A stretch of 64,000 nt of DNA, taken from NCBI RefSeq assembly GCF_003573695.1, contig NC_039362.1, positions 200,809,215 through 200,873,214 on the forward strand, in the 5' to 3' direction. This document shows positions 35,066-47,163 of the stretch, in pieces. Under the pieces are notes generated by a model, which made no database searches, was not told the origin of the DNA, and saw only the letters and a program-made list of their open reading frames with translations. The translations under genes were made by a program, and so were the position numbers. Positions within the stretch are counted from its first letter, which is position 1. The number at the start of each line of letters is the position of its first letter. The stretch is from Papaver somniferum (Eukaryota > Streptophyta > Magnoliopsida > Ranunculales > Papaveraceae).

Positions 35066-36736
35066 CTAAGCTATTGAAGTGAAGAACTGCCAGAAATAGG
35101 ATACAGAGGGATATTTTGAGGTAGGCCTTCTAACTATGGGATCATAGTAAGTTAGCATGCAACAATACAAAGAGTTGTGGTAGTGGTGCTTGTAATTATG
35201 ATTAAAAGGAGAGATGGTAATGAGATGTACCTCAGAGTTTGATGTGGAGGTGCCAAAATCACCATTAGACATTTGGGGAATGCTTGAGTCCAGTGGTTCA
35301 ACATAGTTGTCAGGATAATCCTTGAGTCTTTTGGTGTTATCAGCTTCATTAGTTTTCATAGAGACTTCAGCAGGTATGGATTGTTTCCTCTTAGGCATAA
35401 TTTTAAGCTTGCCAGTTCCATAAGGAATATCAGGGTCAGTGGAAGTGGTTGCTTCAGCAAAGACATGGATTGTCTTCCTAGCCTTCCAAGCCTGCTTTTT
35501 GAGCTTAGCAGTTTCAGCATCCATCCTTTCTTTGATTTGAGACAATGTTGGTAACGTTTGGGGAGGAACAGATGGGAAAATACTAGTTGGATATAGAGCT
35601 TGAGAGGTATTGGTGTTAGGTGGATGAGAGGTTTTGTCTCTAGCTTCTTCCTTGAGCTTTATCTTTGATTGATGATTCTTGTAGTTGATAGAGATTTTCT
35701 TGGAAAGTTCAAGTTTCATGTTCCTTATTTGGAAAGCAATGACATCAGGGTGGGGTGAGTCAGGATCATCTCTAGAGGAAGATCCAAAAGTGAGGTGTTT
35801 GGAGGATGAGGGAGCAAATTTTGAAATATCCTTCTCCAGTTCTTTCTTCTTAGCATTTCTCATTTTGATTTCAAAGGTTGTTGCAGCATCAACATCAGTG
35901 TAGCCTCTATGGATGACATTTCTCCCTTCTTGAACAGCTTTTTGATGAGCAGTTTGGGATGGTAGTAATGGCTGTGCTGTTGACAGGTTATTGTAGTGAG
36001 ATTTTGAGGGTGTAGGTGGAATGGGACAAGGAGGGGAAGGGTGATATAGAGTTCTACAGACTTTGCAGAATCTAATACCATTGAGAGCATAAGCAAATTT
36101 TAGCCAATGAGAGATAGTTGGTGTTTCAAAGGCTTCAATTCCAAACTTTAAAGGCCTAGTAACATCAATGGTGAGATTAACTTCTAAGTTTTTCTCAAAT
36201 TTGTCTCTCCCATAGGGTCTCTTAGCAGTTTGGTAGACTCCAACAGGTTGCAGGATGTTTTGGGTATATGGTATAATATGGATTGGAATTCTTTTGATGA
36301 GGAGCCATATCATAACCTTTGTGAATTGTTATTCATGAATTAAGTCTGGGCCTCCCTCTGGAACTCCAACCAACACCATAAGCTTATCAAACACTCCTCT
36401 AGTTCCTCCATTCCTAAGGGTTGAGTAGTCTTCTTCATGAGTGAGTCTGAGAATATAGTAGTTCCTTCTCCTGTTCCAAATATCTAGTTCGACTCTGTCA
36501 TTGAATTCCCAGTTGTTGTTGATGAAGTTGCTGACTCTGGATGTTTCAAAACAGATATTGCTGCAAAGTTTTCCAATGAAGAACCGTTTCCAGTCTAGAT
36601 ATTGTTTTGTTCTGACACTCTCAGGATGTAAGAAGACTTTGGGATATAGATCTTCTTCAGACATATTGAGGGATTTGTTCATCTGAGCAACAAGGTTTTT
36701 TATGGATGGAGTGGAGGAGTTTGAAGAGGATGCCAT
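35066..36736 (-). pseudogene. LINE 1 ORF1: DUF4283-like RNA-binding protein with zinc knuckle
   Basis: Starts MASSSNSSTPSIKNLVAQMN at 36736. The N-terminal part (PKVFLHPES, FIGKLCSNICFETSRVSNF, MVLVGVPEGGPDL) and MIWLLIKRIPIHIIPY form a DUF4283-like fold. It is followed by FGIEAFETPTISHWLKFAYA and a CX2CX4HX4C knuckle (C-KV-C-RTLY-H-PSPP-C, about 36026-36067). A long polar region follows. An in-frame TAA after DLIHE (36329-36331) interrupts it. The frame then stays open to a TAG at 35066-35068 that sits where LINE 2 has the Trp of AWNCQG. The frame of ORF1 and of the endonuclease is therefore the same. Confidence 0.82.
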
Positions 36737-37335
36737 TTGTAGAGAGAAGATAAGAAAATATAAGATGATACTCCATAAAATATATTGACTACTGTGATTT
36801 TTGGTGAGACATAGACAACAATAATGATGTAGAGAATCAAACCAGGCTTTAATTTGAAAAAGATTCTTCACATTGTCAGAAAAACAGAAGCTTTGTAAGT
36901 GTCTGGTTGTTTTGTGGGTTGTCCTCATGCTAATTCTGTATGGTTTATATGGGTACTGGTCAATAGGTGGGGTATAACCATTGCAGAGATTAAATTTTTC
37001 CTGGTTGGCTTGTTGTTTCTCCTTTGTGCACTGGTGTCCGTATTTTGACTTGTGGTGACTGTTGTTGGTGTTGATGGCTAATGGGATCTGGCTCGAATAC
37101 CTGCACAAACAAAGGGTTTTATTGCTTACTAAATTGTTAAGCATTTTACCTTGACTTTTCCGTTGGGGGTAGTTGATAGTAATTTGACTTTCATCGACTT
37201 CAGTGTGCCTGGTAACATTATATGTACACCAAGTGGAACTACTATAATCCAAGTATGTGATGGTGATGTGACTAACTTTAATTTGAAATTTTTGCACGGG
37301 ATGACAATGATTCTTGTCGTAATAGTGTAAGTTGA

Positions 37336-37809
37336 TCATGACATGGTCCTTGTAATTGCATTTGGGCAGTCAGAAGTAAAGTTGATGACTCGGACCAGCA
37401 TGATGTTGATGGGCTTAAGCTTGTTGAACATATTTCCGACCCCGTTGAGATTTGTTTGCAGCCGAGTCTGGGAGCAGTGAGTTATTTTTTGAAACAGAAA
37501 CGTGCACTCCAAACGTGTGAGAAGCTTGTATCTAGTTCTTGTTTTCCATATGGTAGAAGAGGGTGTATTGTTGCCCTGTTTTAAAGGATTGATAAGTCGT
37601 TGCCAACCAATGATGGGATTTGAAAGAGTGTCAAAAATAAAATCCCCCCCGGCACTCGAATTAGCTTCTTTCTGAGTGAAGTGAACGCCAGTCAGCCTCT
37701 GAGTCAGAAGTTTTCTAGAGATCTGTATAAAGTTGCATGTCCAACAGATGTAGGAAGGAGGGTAGATGAATTCAAAACAAATGGTGCCACTTGTTAGAGC
37801 CATAATCAC
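37336..37809 (-). pseudogene. LINE 1 upstream sense ORF
   Basis: 157 codons on the same strand as ORF1, about 600 bases upstream of it. It contains YICWTCNFIQISRKLL. LINE 2 has an ORF in the same place (54305-55037) with DWYCKFMRISKPK. The similarity between the two is short (W-x-C-x-F-x2-IS). Between this ORF and ORF1 a second conserved piece (YDK...HPV..FQIK...ITI.Y, near 37330-37240) occurs in both LINEs. I do not recognise a domain. Confidence 0.4.
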
Positions 37810-38085
37810 ACAGTAGAAAAAGTTTAGATGTGTGAGAGTGTATAATCTTCCGGTTAGGCTATGATAACCTAGCAGAAGAAAATAAGGTCTAGCAATGCTA
37901 AGGAAAAGAGGAGACGGTTGAGTGATCTGAGAATCGCATTAGGAATAGATGAAATTTATTGGTGGAACCGTCGAATCTGATTGAGATACCCCATATAAAA
38001 TGGCAGTTTCTCTTTGCAGAAGAGGAACCACTTCTTCAATCTCAACAAAACATCCTTCAGAGAAAAGACCGGGGAGAGCTAAATC

Positions 38086-39029
38086 ATGTTTGATGCAAAC
38101 AAACCCGTTGATCGAAAAGGCAAAAGAAAAATGTCTGAGGTGGAGTCGGAGCCATGCATTCACTGGTATCCCTATGAGCATTTGGTGAATTGTTTGCCTC
38201 ATGGGATTTCCTTTCCTCAAGGAATCGAAGATTTGACTGGTATTTGCAAGATATGCAACATAACATAGATGTGAAGATAGAGACTGAGAGATTGTTGCAC
38301 TGTTGTCCTCCTGGATATGTGCATGAGTTGCTGCTTGATTCGCCTGTGGAAAGACTGAAAGGATTTTTCAAGGATAATCAAAATACTCCGGTGAATCAGA
38401 GTACCAGTAATCCGTTTATTAGGCCTGATTTGAGCGTTGAACAAGGTGTTTGTAGGATGCCTGGTGCTACCCATCATGGAGGAGGAAGCAGTACTGCAGA
38501 AACTAATGAGCCCGAAAGGAAACCAAAGCGACAAGGATCTGATCATGATGATTGGGTCTTGTATGCATAACATCCACGCTTTGGCCCATTTGAGGTGCAT
38601 GAAGGAGTTGTTGTTATTGCTGATCGATTTCTCATGTATGGATTGAGCAGGGTTGGGTTTCAATCCATCACTTTTCCAACTAATGCTCAGGCCATAGTTC
38701 GCCAATTGGCTGCTAAGCCATGGGGTGAGAATGAGGCAATGCATTTCCCTGTTCTTGATGCGCTCTGTCCTGCAACTGGTCAGATTGGTCGTGCTATTTT
38801 TGCCGGTACTAGTCAAGCAGCAACTAATCCACAAGCTGAGGAGATTCCTTCTCAGGGTTCTGCTGGCGTAGCTGCTGAGCAGGCTGGGGAGGAAGAATTG
38901 GCAGCACGAACTGAAATTTCCAGGATAACTCGTCGAATGACTCGTAGACAGACTCGTAGAGTTAGCAGGGGGACACGAAGTCAGACTCGGCAGCAGTATA
39001 TGGAATTGGTGAGTGACTTGAATTTATGA
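38086..39029 (+). pseudogene. Opposite-strand ORF at the 5' end of LINE 1
   Basis: Plus-strand coding sequence, head-to-head with the LINE. It opens MFDANKPVDRKGKRKMSEVE (38086), shifts frame near 38230, and continues with LLHCCPPGYVHELLLDSPVE, DHDDWVLYA (then TAA at 38568-38570), FEVHEGVVVIADRFLMYG, FPVLDALCPATGQIGRAIFA and an Arg/Thr-rich tail RRMTRRQTRRVSRGTRSQTR, ending at 39029. A related plus-strand ORF lies in the same position at LINE 2 (55143-55884): DDWVLYALHTKRGRFVVKEG and FPNIFLLAPAIRQMV. No known domain is recognised; the basic tail could bind nucleic acid. It has at least one frameshift and one stop, so it is not functional here. Confidence 0.5.
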
Positions 39030-39076
39030 TATCCTTTGTTCTAGGGCTCTGTGATGGGTATCATGGTTGTGAATTA

Positions 39077-40565
39077 TGATAGACGCATTTATGTGTCTAA
39101 TTTGTCCTTAATGTTTCGTATTGTTGGTACTCGTTTTCGTCCTTATTATGGTGTTTTGTGTATTTTTAGGTATTTTTGGAAAAATCGGCTCGAAAAATCA
39201 CTCGGAACACCCCCGGAGGACACTTGTTATACGAAGCCCAGATTTGGTTAAGGGGCACCTCAATTACTAAGGGGCACCCCAAAAGGCAGCTGCTATTCGC
39301 ACCCTACAGCTGGTTAGGGGGACACCATCTTCTTCGTTTGAAACTTAAAAATTGGCGTGAAAAATGTGGCAGCTCTCTGAGAATTTTCGATCGAAATTTG
39401 AAGATGTTATAGTGTGATTCAATGGATAAAACTTTACGGGAACACTTGACTGAGATATACAGGCGTGGTATGGGCTTCAAAATCATTCGGATTTGGTTGG
39501 ATAATCGACAGCGAAGAAAACAGGGTTGCTCGGGTTTTGGTTGCTCCATCACGAGTTCTGTGTAGTTGGCGTGTGGATTGATAGAGTTTTACTTCTGGTG
39601 GAACGTGAAAACAATGCCCTGAGAGTATATCGACATCAACAGGCGTGTGAAGAGGCGAGAAAGGAAAGAAAAATTCCTTTATTATTTTTTCTTTACTGTC
39701 GAGATATGGGAAGATTTTCTAGAGTAATGAGCGAAGATTCTTAGTCCAAAGGTGTATAAATAGGCTACTGGGGTCGAGCAGAATAGGGACGGAGAGATTG
39801 GGAGAGAAAAAGAGCACCACAGAGCGAAAAATCAAATTTGCAGAGCTGCCATTTCTGCTGCTGCAAAACTGAAGAACACGAAGAACGGACCTGCACCAGC
39901 AGTCGTTTTTGAACAGTGACAGCGACTAATTCTATGGGTCGCAGTTTACAGGCAGACTTAAAAACGCAACAGCAACAGTAACGGCTCTTTGTAACGGCTT
40001 TTGCGACAGTTATAAGCGTTGAAAAACCGATTTTTATTATAATTCTCCCTTATTCATCATTTGTAACCCTTTGAGCATAAATGAAATCAACTTTTGAGCG
40101 TGTTTCCAACATGATGAGCGGTTAATTCTGTCATAACCAAGGCAATGGATGAAGCTATTCACACATGAACAATGGGTAACTATTTCATTTTCTCTAATAT
40201 TTATCTATAATTCACTCAATCACTGCTTTTGCAGAGTTCTTAAAAGTTTACATAATTTTCTTCATTAGTTGTGATTCAATTTGATACGTTATGCTTTGGT
40301 TAGATAATCTATGCTTAAGGGATACAATTAATTTTTGAGAATATGTTTGATTATTTTTGGATTAAGAAATAAAGGATTAAAAGGATAATTAGAGTTATGA
40401 AATATTTGACATCATTCATGTGTAATAGTGGATTCTAGTGTCTTGGTTATTTTCCAATCACTTGAAATCAATTTTGAGTTAAGTTTCTATATTTTTAAGT
40501 TCTAATTCATTGCCTTCACAAGCCTCAACTAACTCTTTACTACAACATCATTGAAAATATCATCA
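39077..40565 (+). repeat. 5' LTR of the Ty3 element
   Basis: Begins tgatagacgcatttatgtgt and ends at about 40565 (gaaaatatcatca) just before the primer-binding site. The first 780 bases align with 48518-49321 with roughly twenty substitutions and one 17-base indel, counted by eye. A TATA-like tgtataaatagg is at 39749-39760. The frames inside it are not genes. Confidence 0.88.
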
Positions 40566-40570
40566 ATTTT

Positions 40571-40590
40571 TGGCGCCGCCCGACGCGGGC
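40571..40590 (+). other. Primer-binding site
   Basis: tggcgccgcccgacgcgggc starts about six bases after the LTR. TGGCGCC is the usual plant Athila/Tat start of a site complementary to the 3' end of a tRNA, commonly assigned to tRNA-Asp. The rest differs from the common TGGCGCCGTTGCCGGGG form. Confidence 0.7.
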
Positions 40591-41710
40591 TTGTCTTTAG
40601 GATAGAGTTTTTAGATTTAGTTTTTTTTAGTTTTTTTTGTTCTTCTTTACGTTTTTGGGTTTTTGTCTTTTCCTTTCAAATTTTGGAATTTGGAGCGAAA
40701 GAAATTTTTGCCAAAGCTTTTGGCGAATATTTAAAGACTTGAAGTAAAAGGCAAAGCGAAAGGAGCTAAAGAAGAAGATTTTTTTTTATTTTATAGAAAA
40801 AGAGAGAAAAAAAAAGAGAGTGTTATTTTATTAGATTATATTAGGAATTTTTTTTTATTTTGTATTTTTCTTTTTCTTTTGCACTTTATTTTTTGGACCT
40901 TTCTTTTGGACTTTGGAAATTTGGACATTAATTTTTTTAAACCCTACGGAAGGGTAGATTAAATATTAAAATGTTTGCAGAGAAGGATGGTGATTACGAT
41001 ATCACCTAGGCCCCTTGGGTTCGTACACAACATAGGAGTTATGGCCCGAGTCGACGACAACGGTTCATCCCCCGTCTGGAACGAGAGGTAAGTTTGTCGA
41101 AACACTCGCGAATCCCCTGTCAGCGAGTTAATGTATTCCTTCGTTTGTATATATGCTGAGGAACTGAAAATGGATGTTTTAAATTCCTAGTAAAGGGAAA
41201 GGACTGGCCATACAAGATAAGAGTTCGTATTTCATCACCGTTCTCTTCTTGCCCGCCTTAGGAAAACGTAACCAAACGCGAACCTAAGCTTTAAAATTTG
41301 GAATAGAACGAGACCTATAGGGTAACGAGCTTAGTAGGAAAGTCGTTCGAAAAATATTGGTTACTCTTTTAGCATACTTCGAAGTTCATGATGGTTTCTG
41401 TGAGTTGAATGCGTGACTGCACCGACTTGTGATAGCGGTGAGGCCTTGGGTATCAAAGATCCACTGAGCTTCCCTCGCCTCAATTCAACTTACTTTGACT
41501 CGGATTGATTCCAGAGGGGTTTGCTTAAATTGTAACGAATTCCCTTTCGAAGGATTAGAAGCTGGTATAGAAACAATCTAAGTGGAGCCATCATGCTTTT
41601 TGTTTGCTAGAATTCAGTAGGTTTGCTGTGCTGGATCAGCCTTGTTTGTGTTTGCATAGAACTTCCCTTCCCTTTTAGGGCTTTTCGTTTTAGTTTTGTT
41701 TTTCTAGTGT
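40591..41710 (+). other. Untranslated leader of the Ty3 element
   Basis: About 1.1 kb between primer-binding site and gag. It has poly-T and purine-rich stretches at 40615-40920 and a GC-richer part at 40980-41650. No ORF of note. Confidence 0.6.
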
Positions 41711-43374
41711 ATGCCGGAGGTCATTAGAGAACGGACTTGGAAAAGAAACACTCTAGGTCGTCTGATTAGTGATAAACCTAGTAGTTATTCTTGTGAAGGC
41801 GGGGAGCTCGAAGACTCTTCTTTAGAGAGCCCCGTTTTTGGAAACTTCATTTTTGAGAATCTTCTTCTTTGTGAAGAAAATACTCCTAGTCCTTCGGTAG
41901 TGCCAGAAATGGCAACTTTAAAAGCTTTATTAAACCCAACTAGGACCTCTCGTCCGTCTTGTATCAAGTTAGCCGAAACCGAGGCAAAATATGAACTCAA
42001 ACCTGGGACTTTACAGATGCTCCCAAACTTTTTAGGAAAAGAGAATGAGAAACCCTATTTTCATGTTAGGGAATTTGAGGAAGTATGTAGTACTCTGAAA
42101 ATTAAAAACTTTAGTGATGATGCACTGAAACTTAGGTTATTCCCCTTTTCCTTAAAAGATAAAGCCAAATCTTGGATGTATAGTTTGGATTCTGAGTCAA
42201 TTGAAACCTATGAACAACTTATATCTGCCTTTATACATAAGTTTTTCCCAAGGCACAAAACATCGTCTATTAGGACACAAATTTGTACTTTTGCTCAACA
42301 AGAGGGATAATCTTTATATAGGTATTTAGAAAGGTTCAATGACTTAATATCTCAATGTCCTCATCATGGTTTAGAGAAGGTTAGGTTAGTTCAGATCCTC
42401 TACGAGGGTTTAGATTATTCAACAACAAACATGGTTGAGTCCTTATGCACAGGTGGGTTTGAGAATAAAATTGTTGATGAGGCGATGACATTTTTGAATG
42501 AAATCGCCAATAAGACCCAACAATGGGAAAATAATAGGGAACCCCAGAAAACAATTCTTCTAAGTAGAGGAAATGTCAATAGGGTAGAAGGATCCTATGA
42601 GTCAGATGCTAAAATAGCAGCCATAGCCAAAAGGTTAGAAGCGTTGGAATTAGGTCATTCTAGTGGTACTAGTGGTAGAATAGAGCCTTTTTGGGAAGAC
42701 CATACTGTTGAAGAGCAAGCCAATGCTCTTTATAACAACACTAGATTCGATAACCGTCAGAAGTTTGACCCTTATTCAGAAACCTATAACCCTGGCTGGA
42801 GAAACCATCCCAACCTTTCTTGGTCTAAGGGCCAGAATCAAGGTCAGTCTAGTAACTCTCAAGCTCCCCCAGGTTTTGGCTATCCTAAGAATCCTTCAGC
42901 CCCGGCACAGTTTCAGAACCCTTCGGATAAGAAGATATGAGTTTAGAAGAGTCTCTTGCTTTGTTAACTCGTAACACTATGCAGTTTCAGCAATCTGTTG
43001 CTCAAGGTATAGAAGAAAATAAGAGAATAGGTCAGGCTAACTCTCAGGCTATTTCCGAGTTGAAAACCCAGGTTAGTCATATAAATGAGTCTTTAAGAGA
43101 AAGAGGTAAGTTTCCTAGTCAAACTCAACCAAACCCTAGAGGAATTAATGAAATAGGTGAAAGACCATCCGATCATGTAAATGCTATTAAAACCCTTAGG
43201 AGCGGTAGAGAGATAGACAACAAGGTTTCCATGCCTAATAGTGAACATGTTGTAGTTCACCCTTCTGAGCCAGAGAATGAGAAACTGATAGAGTCTCCAA
43301 AGAGACCAATGAGGGTCCTGCTGAGCCCGGCTTTGTTCCCAGACCCCGTTTCCCCAGCTGCTAGTTCCGACTAA
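41711..43374 (+). pseudogene. Gag of the Ty3 element (no CCHC knuckle seen)
   Basis: Starts MPEVIRERTWKRNTLGR. The core Retrotrans_gag block is clear: FHVREFEEVCSTLKIKNFSD, LRLFPFSLKDKAKSWMYSL, FIHKFFPRHKTSSIRTQICT. A TAA at 42308-42310 interrupts it, after which the same frame continues (YRYLERFNDLISQCPHHGLE). The segment FDPYSETYNPGWRNHPNLSW matches the Athila-type region that normally follows a CX2CX4HX4C knuckle, but the preceding residues contain no such cysteine array. The frame shifts near 42935 to MSLEESLALLTRNTMQFQQS and shifts again near 43370 into the protease region. Confidence 0.88.
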
Positions 43375-43434
43375 GAGGGAGTCCAACTTTAATGATATAT
43401 TGGAGGTTTTTAAGCAGTTACTATCAACCTACCG

Positions 43435-44241
43435 TTGTTGGATGCGATTAAGCAGATTCCGGCTTATGCCAAGTTCCTTAAGGACTTGTGTACACGAAAG
43501 CGTAAGCTTAGTGTCCAAAAGAAAGCCTTCCTAGCTAGTCACGTGAGTTCCATTATTCAGAATACCACTACTCCTAAGTATAAAGACCCAGGGTCCCCTA
43601 CCATTTCTTGCACAATAGGTAAACACCGTGTTGAGAAAGCTTTGCTTGACTTAGGAGCCAGTGTGAATTTACTTCCATACCATGTGTACCTTAAGCTAGG
43701 ACTTGGTGAGATGAAACCTACCCAGATGACACTCCAGTTAGCTGATAGGTCCGTTAAAATTCCTCGTGGTGTGATCGAGGATGTTCTTATTGAGGTCGAC
43801 AAGTTTATTTATCCAGTGGATTTTGTTATCCTAGATACCCAACCTGTCCCTGACCCAGAGAACCAGATACCGGTGATTTTAGGTCGCCCATTTTTAGCAA
43901 CATCCAATGCGATCATTAACTGTCGAACTGGTATTATGAATTTGTCTTTTGGTAATATGACTATTGAGCTGAACATCTTTCACATTAGTAAGCTACCCCA
44001 GGAACTGGACGACTCGAGCGTAGAAGAGGTGAACATGATAGGCACCTTAGTAGAGGAGTCATTACCAAACACTTTGATAGAAGATCCATTAGAGAAATGC
44101 CTAGCTCACTTTGGGATTGATTTTGATGATGATGATGTGATTAATGAGGTGAATGCTTTGTTAGATTCAACCCCTTTGTTAGACACTAGTAATGGATGGA
44201 AACCTAAGTTCGAACCTTTACCCGTTCCGAGTCTACCCTAG
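43435..44241 (+). pseudogene. Retropepsin region of the Ty3 element
   Basis: Encodes ALLDLGASVNLLPYHVYLKL with the catalytic DLGAS at 43648-43662, the form used by Athila-type elements instead of DTG/DSG, and later IPVILGRPFLATSNAIINCR. Aspartic protease that would process the polyprotein. The frame is broken at both ends. The linking segment to RT (44242-44447) still encodes GWTIADIKGI in another frame. Confidence 0.88.
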
Positions 44242-44447
44242 TTCCTTCGTTGGAAAAGCCTCCCAAGTTGGACCTTAAACCATTACCAGATACCCTGAAG
44301 TATGTTTTTTAGGCCCCTCTGAAACTTTACCTGTGATTATAGCATCCGACTTGGATAGTGATCAGGAAAGTAGGCTAGTGACTGTCCTTCAGAATAACAA
44401 GGAAGCTTTAGGGTGGACCATAGCAGACATTAAGGGTATAAGTCCTA

Positions 44448-47163
44448 TTGATTGTATGCATCATATATTTAGAGAGTGACACCAAACCTTCTAGGGAGAT
44501 GCAACGTCGACTGAACCCTAATATGAAAGAAGTTGTTCGAACCGAGGTTCTGAAGCTGTTAGATGCAGGCATTATCTACCCCATTTCAGACAGTAAGTGG
44601 GTCAGCCCCGTTCAGGTTGTTCCCAAGAAATCCGGTATTACTGTAGTCCAGAATGATAACAATGAGTTAATCCCAACCCGAATGACCACGAGTTGGCGTG
44701 TCTGTATTGACTATAGAAAATTGAACAAGGTCACTAGGAAGGACCACTTTCCCCTTCCCTTCATCGACCAAATGCTAGAGAGATTAGCTGGACGTAGCCA
44801 TTATTGCTTTTTAGATGGATACTGCGGTTATAATCAGGTTCCTATTGCCCCAGAAGACCAAGAGAAAACCACTTTTACCTGTCCCTTTGGTACCTTTGCG
44901 TATAGACGCATGCCTTTCGGCCTATGTAATGCCCCTGCGACCTTTCAGCGTTGTATGATGAGCATATTTTCTGACATGGTAGAACGGTTCTTAGAGGTCT
45001 TTATGGATGATTTTTCAGTGTTTGGTTCGTCTTTCGATGAGTGCTTGCATCATTTGTCATTAGTTTTGACTAGGTGTAAGGAAAAGAATTTAGTGCTTAA
45101 TTGGGAGAAATGTCACTTCATGGTTCGTTCAGGAATTGTTCTAGGGCATATCGTATCTTCAAAGGGTATAGAGGTAGATAGAGCCAAAGTTGACCTTATT
45201 AAAACTTTACCGGTCCCAAAAACCGTAAAAGGTATTAGGTCATTCTTAGGGCATGCTGGTTTTTATCGTCGATTCATTAAGGATTTTAGCTTGATTTCTA
45301 GACCTCTTTGCAATTTGCTTGCAAAAGATGTTAAGTTTGTCTTTGATGATGCTTGTTTAGAGGCTTTCGAGAAGCTTAAAACTTTACTCACTACCGCCCC
45401 CATAGTCCAGGCACCCAACTGGAACCTACCCTTTGAAATCATGTGCGATGCTTCAGATTATGCTATTGGTGTTGTGCTAGGTCAGCGAGAAAACAAGTTA
45501 CTTCATGTAATTTACTATGCTAGCAAAACTCTGAATGATGCCCAGTTGAACTATACCACTACGGAGAAGGAACTGTTAGCCATTGTGTTTGCCTTAGACA
45601 AGTTTAGACCCTATCTCTTAGGTTCTAAGATCGTAATATATACTGATCATGCTGCTTTGAAATATCTTTTGTCTAAGAAGGATACGAAACCTAGATTGAT
45701 TAGGTGGATCCTGTTGTTACAAGAGTTTTCTCCGGACATTAGAGACAAAAAGGGTGCAGAAAATGTAGTAGCAGACCACTTGTCTAGACTTGTTGTGGAT
45801 ACCCTTAATGATTCCCTTCCTATAAGGGACAACTTTCCTGATGAACAATTGTTCTTTGTTACCCAATTACCTTGGTATGCGAATATAGTGAACTATCTTG
45901 TTACTGGTCGAATGCCCCAACATTGGGGTAAACAAGAGCGTTCTAGATTTTTAGCTGAGGTTAAGCACTTCTTTTGGGATGATCCTTATTTGTTTAAGTA
46001 TTGTCCAGACCAGATTATTAGGAGATGTATACCTGAGAGTGACCAGTCCAGTATTATTTCCTTTTGTCATGATCATGCGTGTGGGGGTCACTTTAGTGCT
46101 AAGAAGACTGCTGCTAAGATATTGCAGTGTGGATTCTATTGGCCTTCGTTGTTTAAAGACTCCCACAGTTACTGTGTTACTTGTGAACGTTGCCAGAAAT
46201 TAGGAACCATTTCCCGTAGGAACATGATGCCCTTGAACCCTATTTTAGTTGTCGAGGTCTTTGATGTGTGGGGTATTGACTTTATGGGTCCGTTTCCTAA
46301 TTCTTTTGGTAACCTATACATCCTTGTCGCTGTAGACTATGTCTCTAAGTGGATTGAGGCGGTTGCGTGTAAAACCAATGACCATAGGGTTGTGATTGAT
46401 TTCTTGAAAAATAATATTCTTACAGTTTTGGTACACCGCGAGCTATAATTAGTGATGGTGGGTCGCACTTTTGTAATGGACCTTTTAGGCTTTTGATGAA
46501 GAAATATGGTATTACACATAAGGTAGCTACCCCGTATCATCCACAGACTAGTGGTCAGGTTGAGGTTTCCAATAGGGAGATAAAACGTATATTAGAGAAA
46601 ACAGTTAATCCTAATCGGAAAGACTGGTCGTCTAGGCTTACTGATGCCTTATGGGCTTACCGTACTGCGTTTAAGACCCCCATTGGAATGTCGCCTTATC
46701 GGCTTGTGTATGGCAAGGCATGTCATTTACCTGTCGAGTTAGAACATAGAGCTTATTGGGCTGTTAAGCAGCTAAACTTTTCTCTTGACAAGGCAGGAGC
46801 CCATAGGAAACTCCAGCTCAATGAGTTGGACGAGATTCGTATTGATGCTTACGATAGTGCGAAGGAGTATAAGAACAAAATGAAACTTGTGCATGATAGA
46901 AATATTTTAAGGAAGTCATTTTCTCCAGGTCAAAAAGTTCTTCTGTATGATACCCGCTTGCATCTTTTCCCTGGGAAGTTACGTTCTCGGTGGACGGGTC
47001 CTTTTATTGTTCGCACTGTCTTTCCTCATGGAGCTGTTGAGATCGAGACACCGGATGGTAGTAGTTCTTCGAAGGTTAACGGTCAGAGATTGAAACCCTT
47101 TTTAGAGCCCTTTCCAACAGGTGATGTTGAGGAGGTCCCTCTGGAGGACCCTGTTTACCCTTG
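44448..47163 (+). pseudogene. Reverse transcriptase, RNase H and integrase of the Ty3 element
   Basis: [72 protein letters not shown] and the FMDD catalytic box at 45000-45011. RNase [59 protein letters not shown]. Integrase: H/C array around [15 protein letters not shown] and [11 protein letters not shown], then the core [18 protein letters not shown] and a Glu in [13 protein letters not shown], and a C-terminal chromatin-side region ending [11 protein letters not shown] single-base loss near 46424 breaks the integrase between the first and second acidic residue; the frame resumes to 47163. RT to RNase H is otherwise uninterrupted over 660 codons. Confidence 0.95.

Larger units (their letters stand above)
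28928..39029 (-). mobile_element. LINE 1, L1-type non-LTR retrotransposon (defective), with nested solo LTR
   Basis: Read on the minus strand, the order is an opposite-strand ORF (38086-39029), an upstream sense ORF (37336-37809), ORF1 (start 36736), endonuclease, reverse transcriptase, CCHC-type finger and a degenerate tail (to 31150), then a 3' UTR ending in A9 (T9 at 28928-28936 on the plus strand). The 3' UTR is split by a solo LTR at 29109-31074. The right boundary is uncertain; the Ty3 element starts at 39077. Target duplications were not found. Confidence 0.75.
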
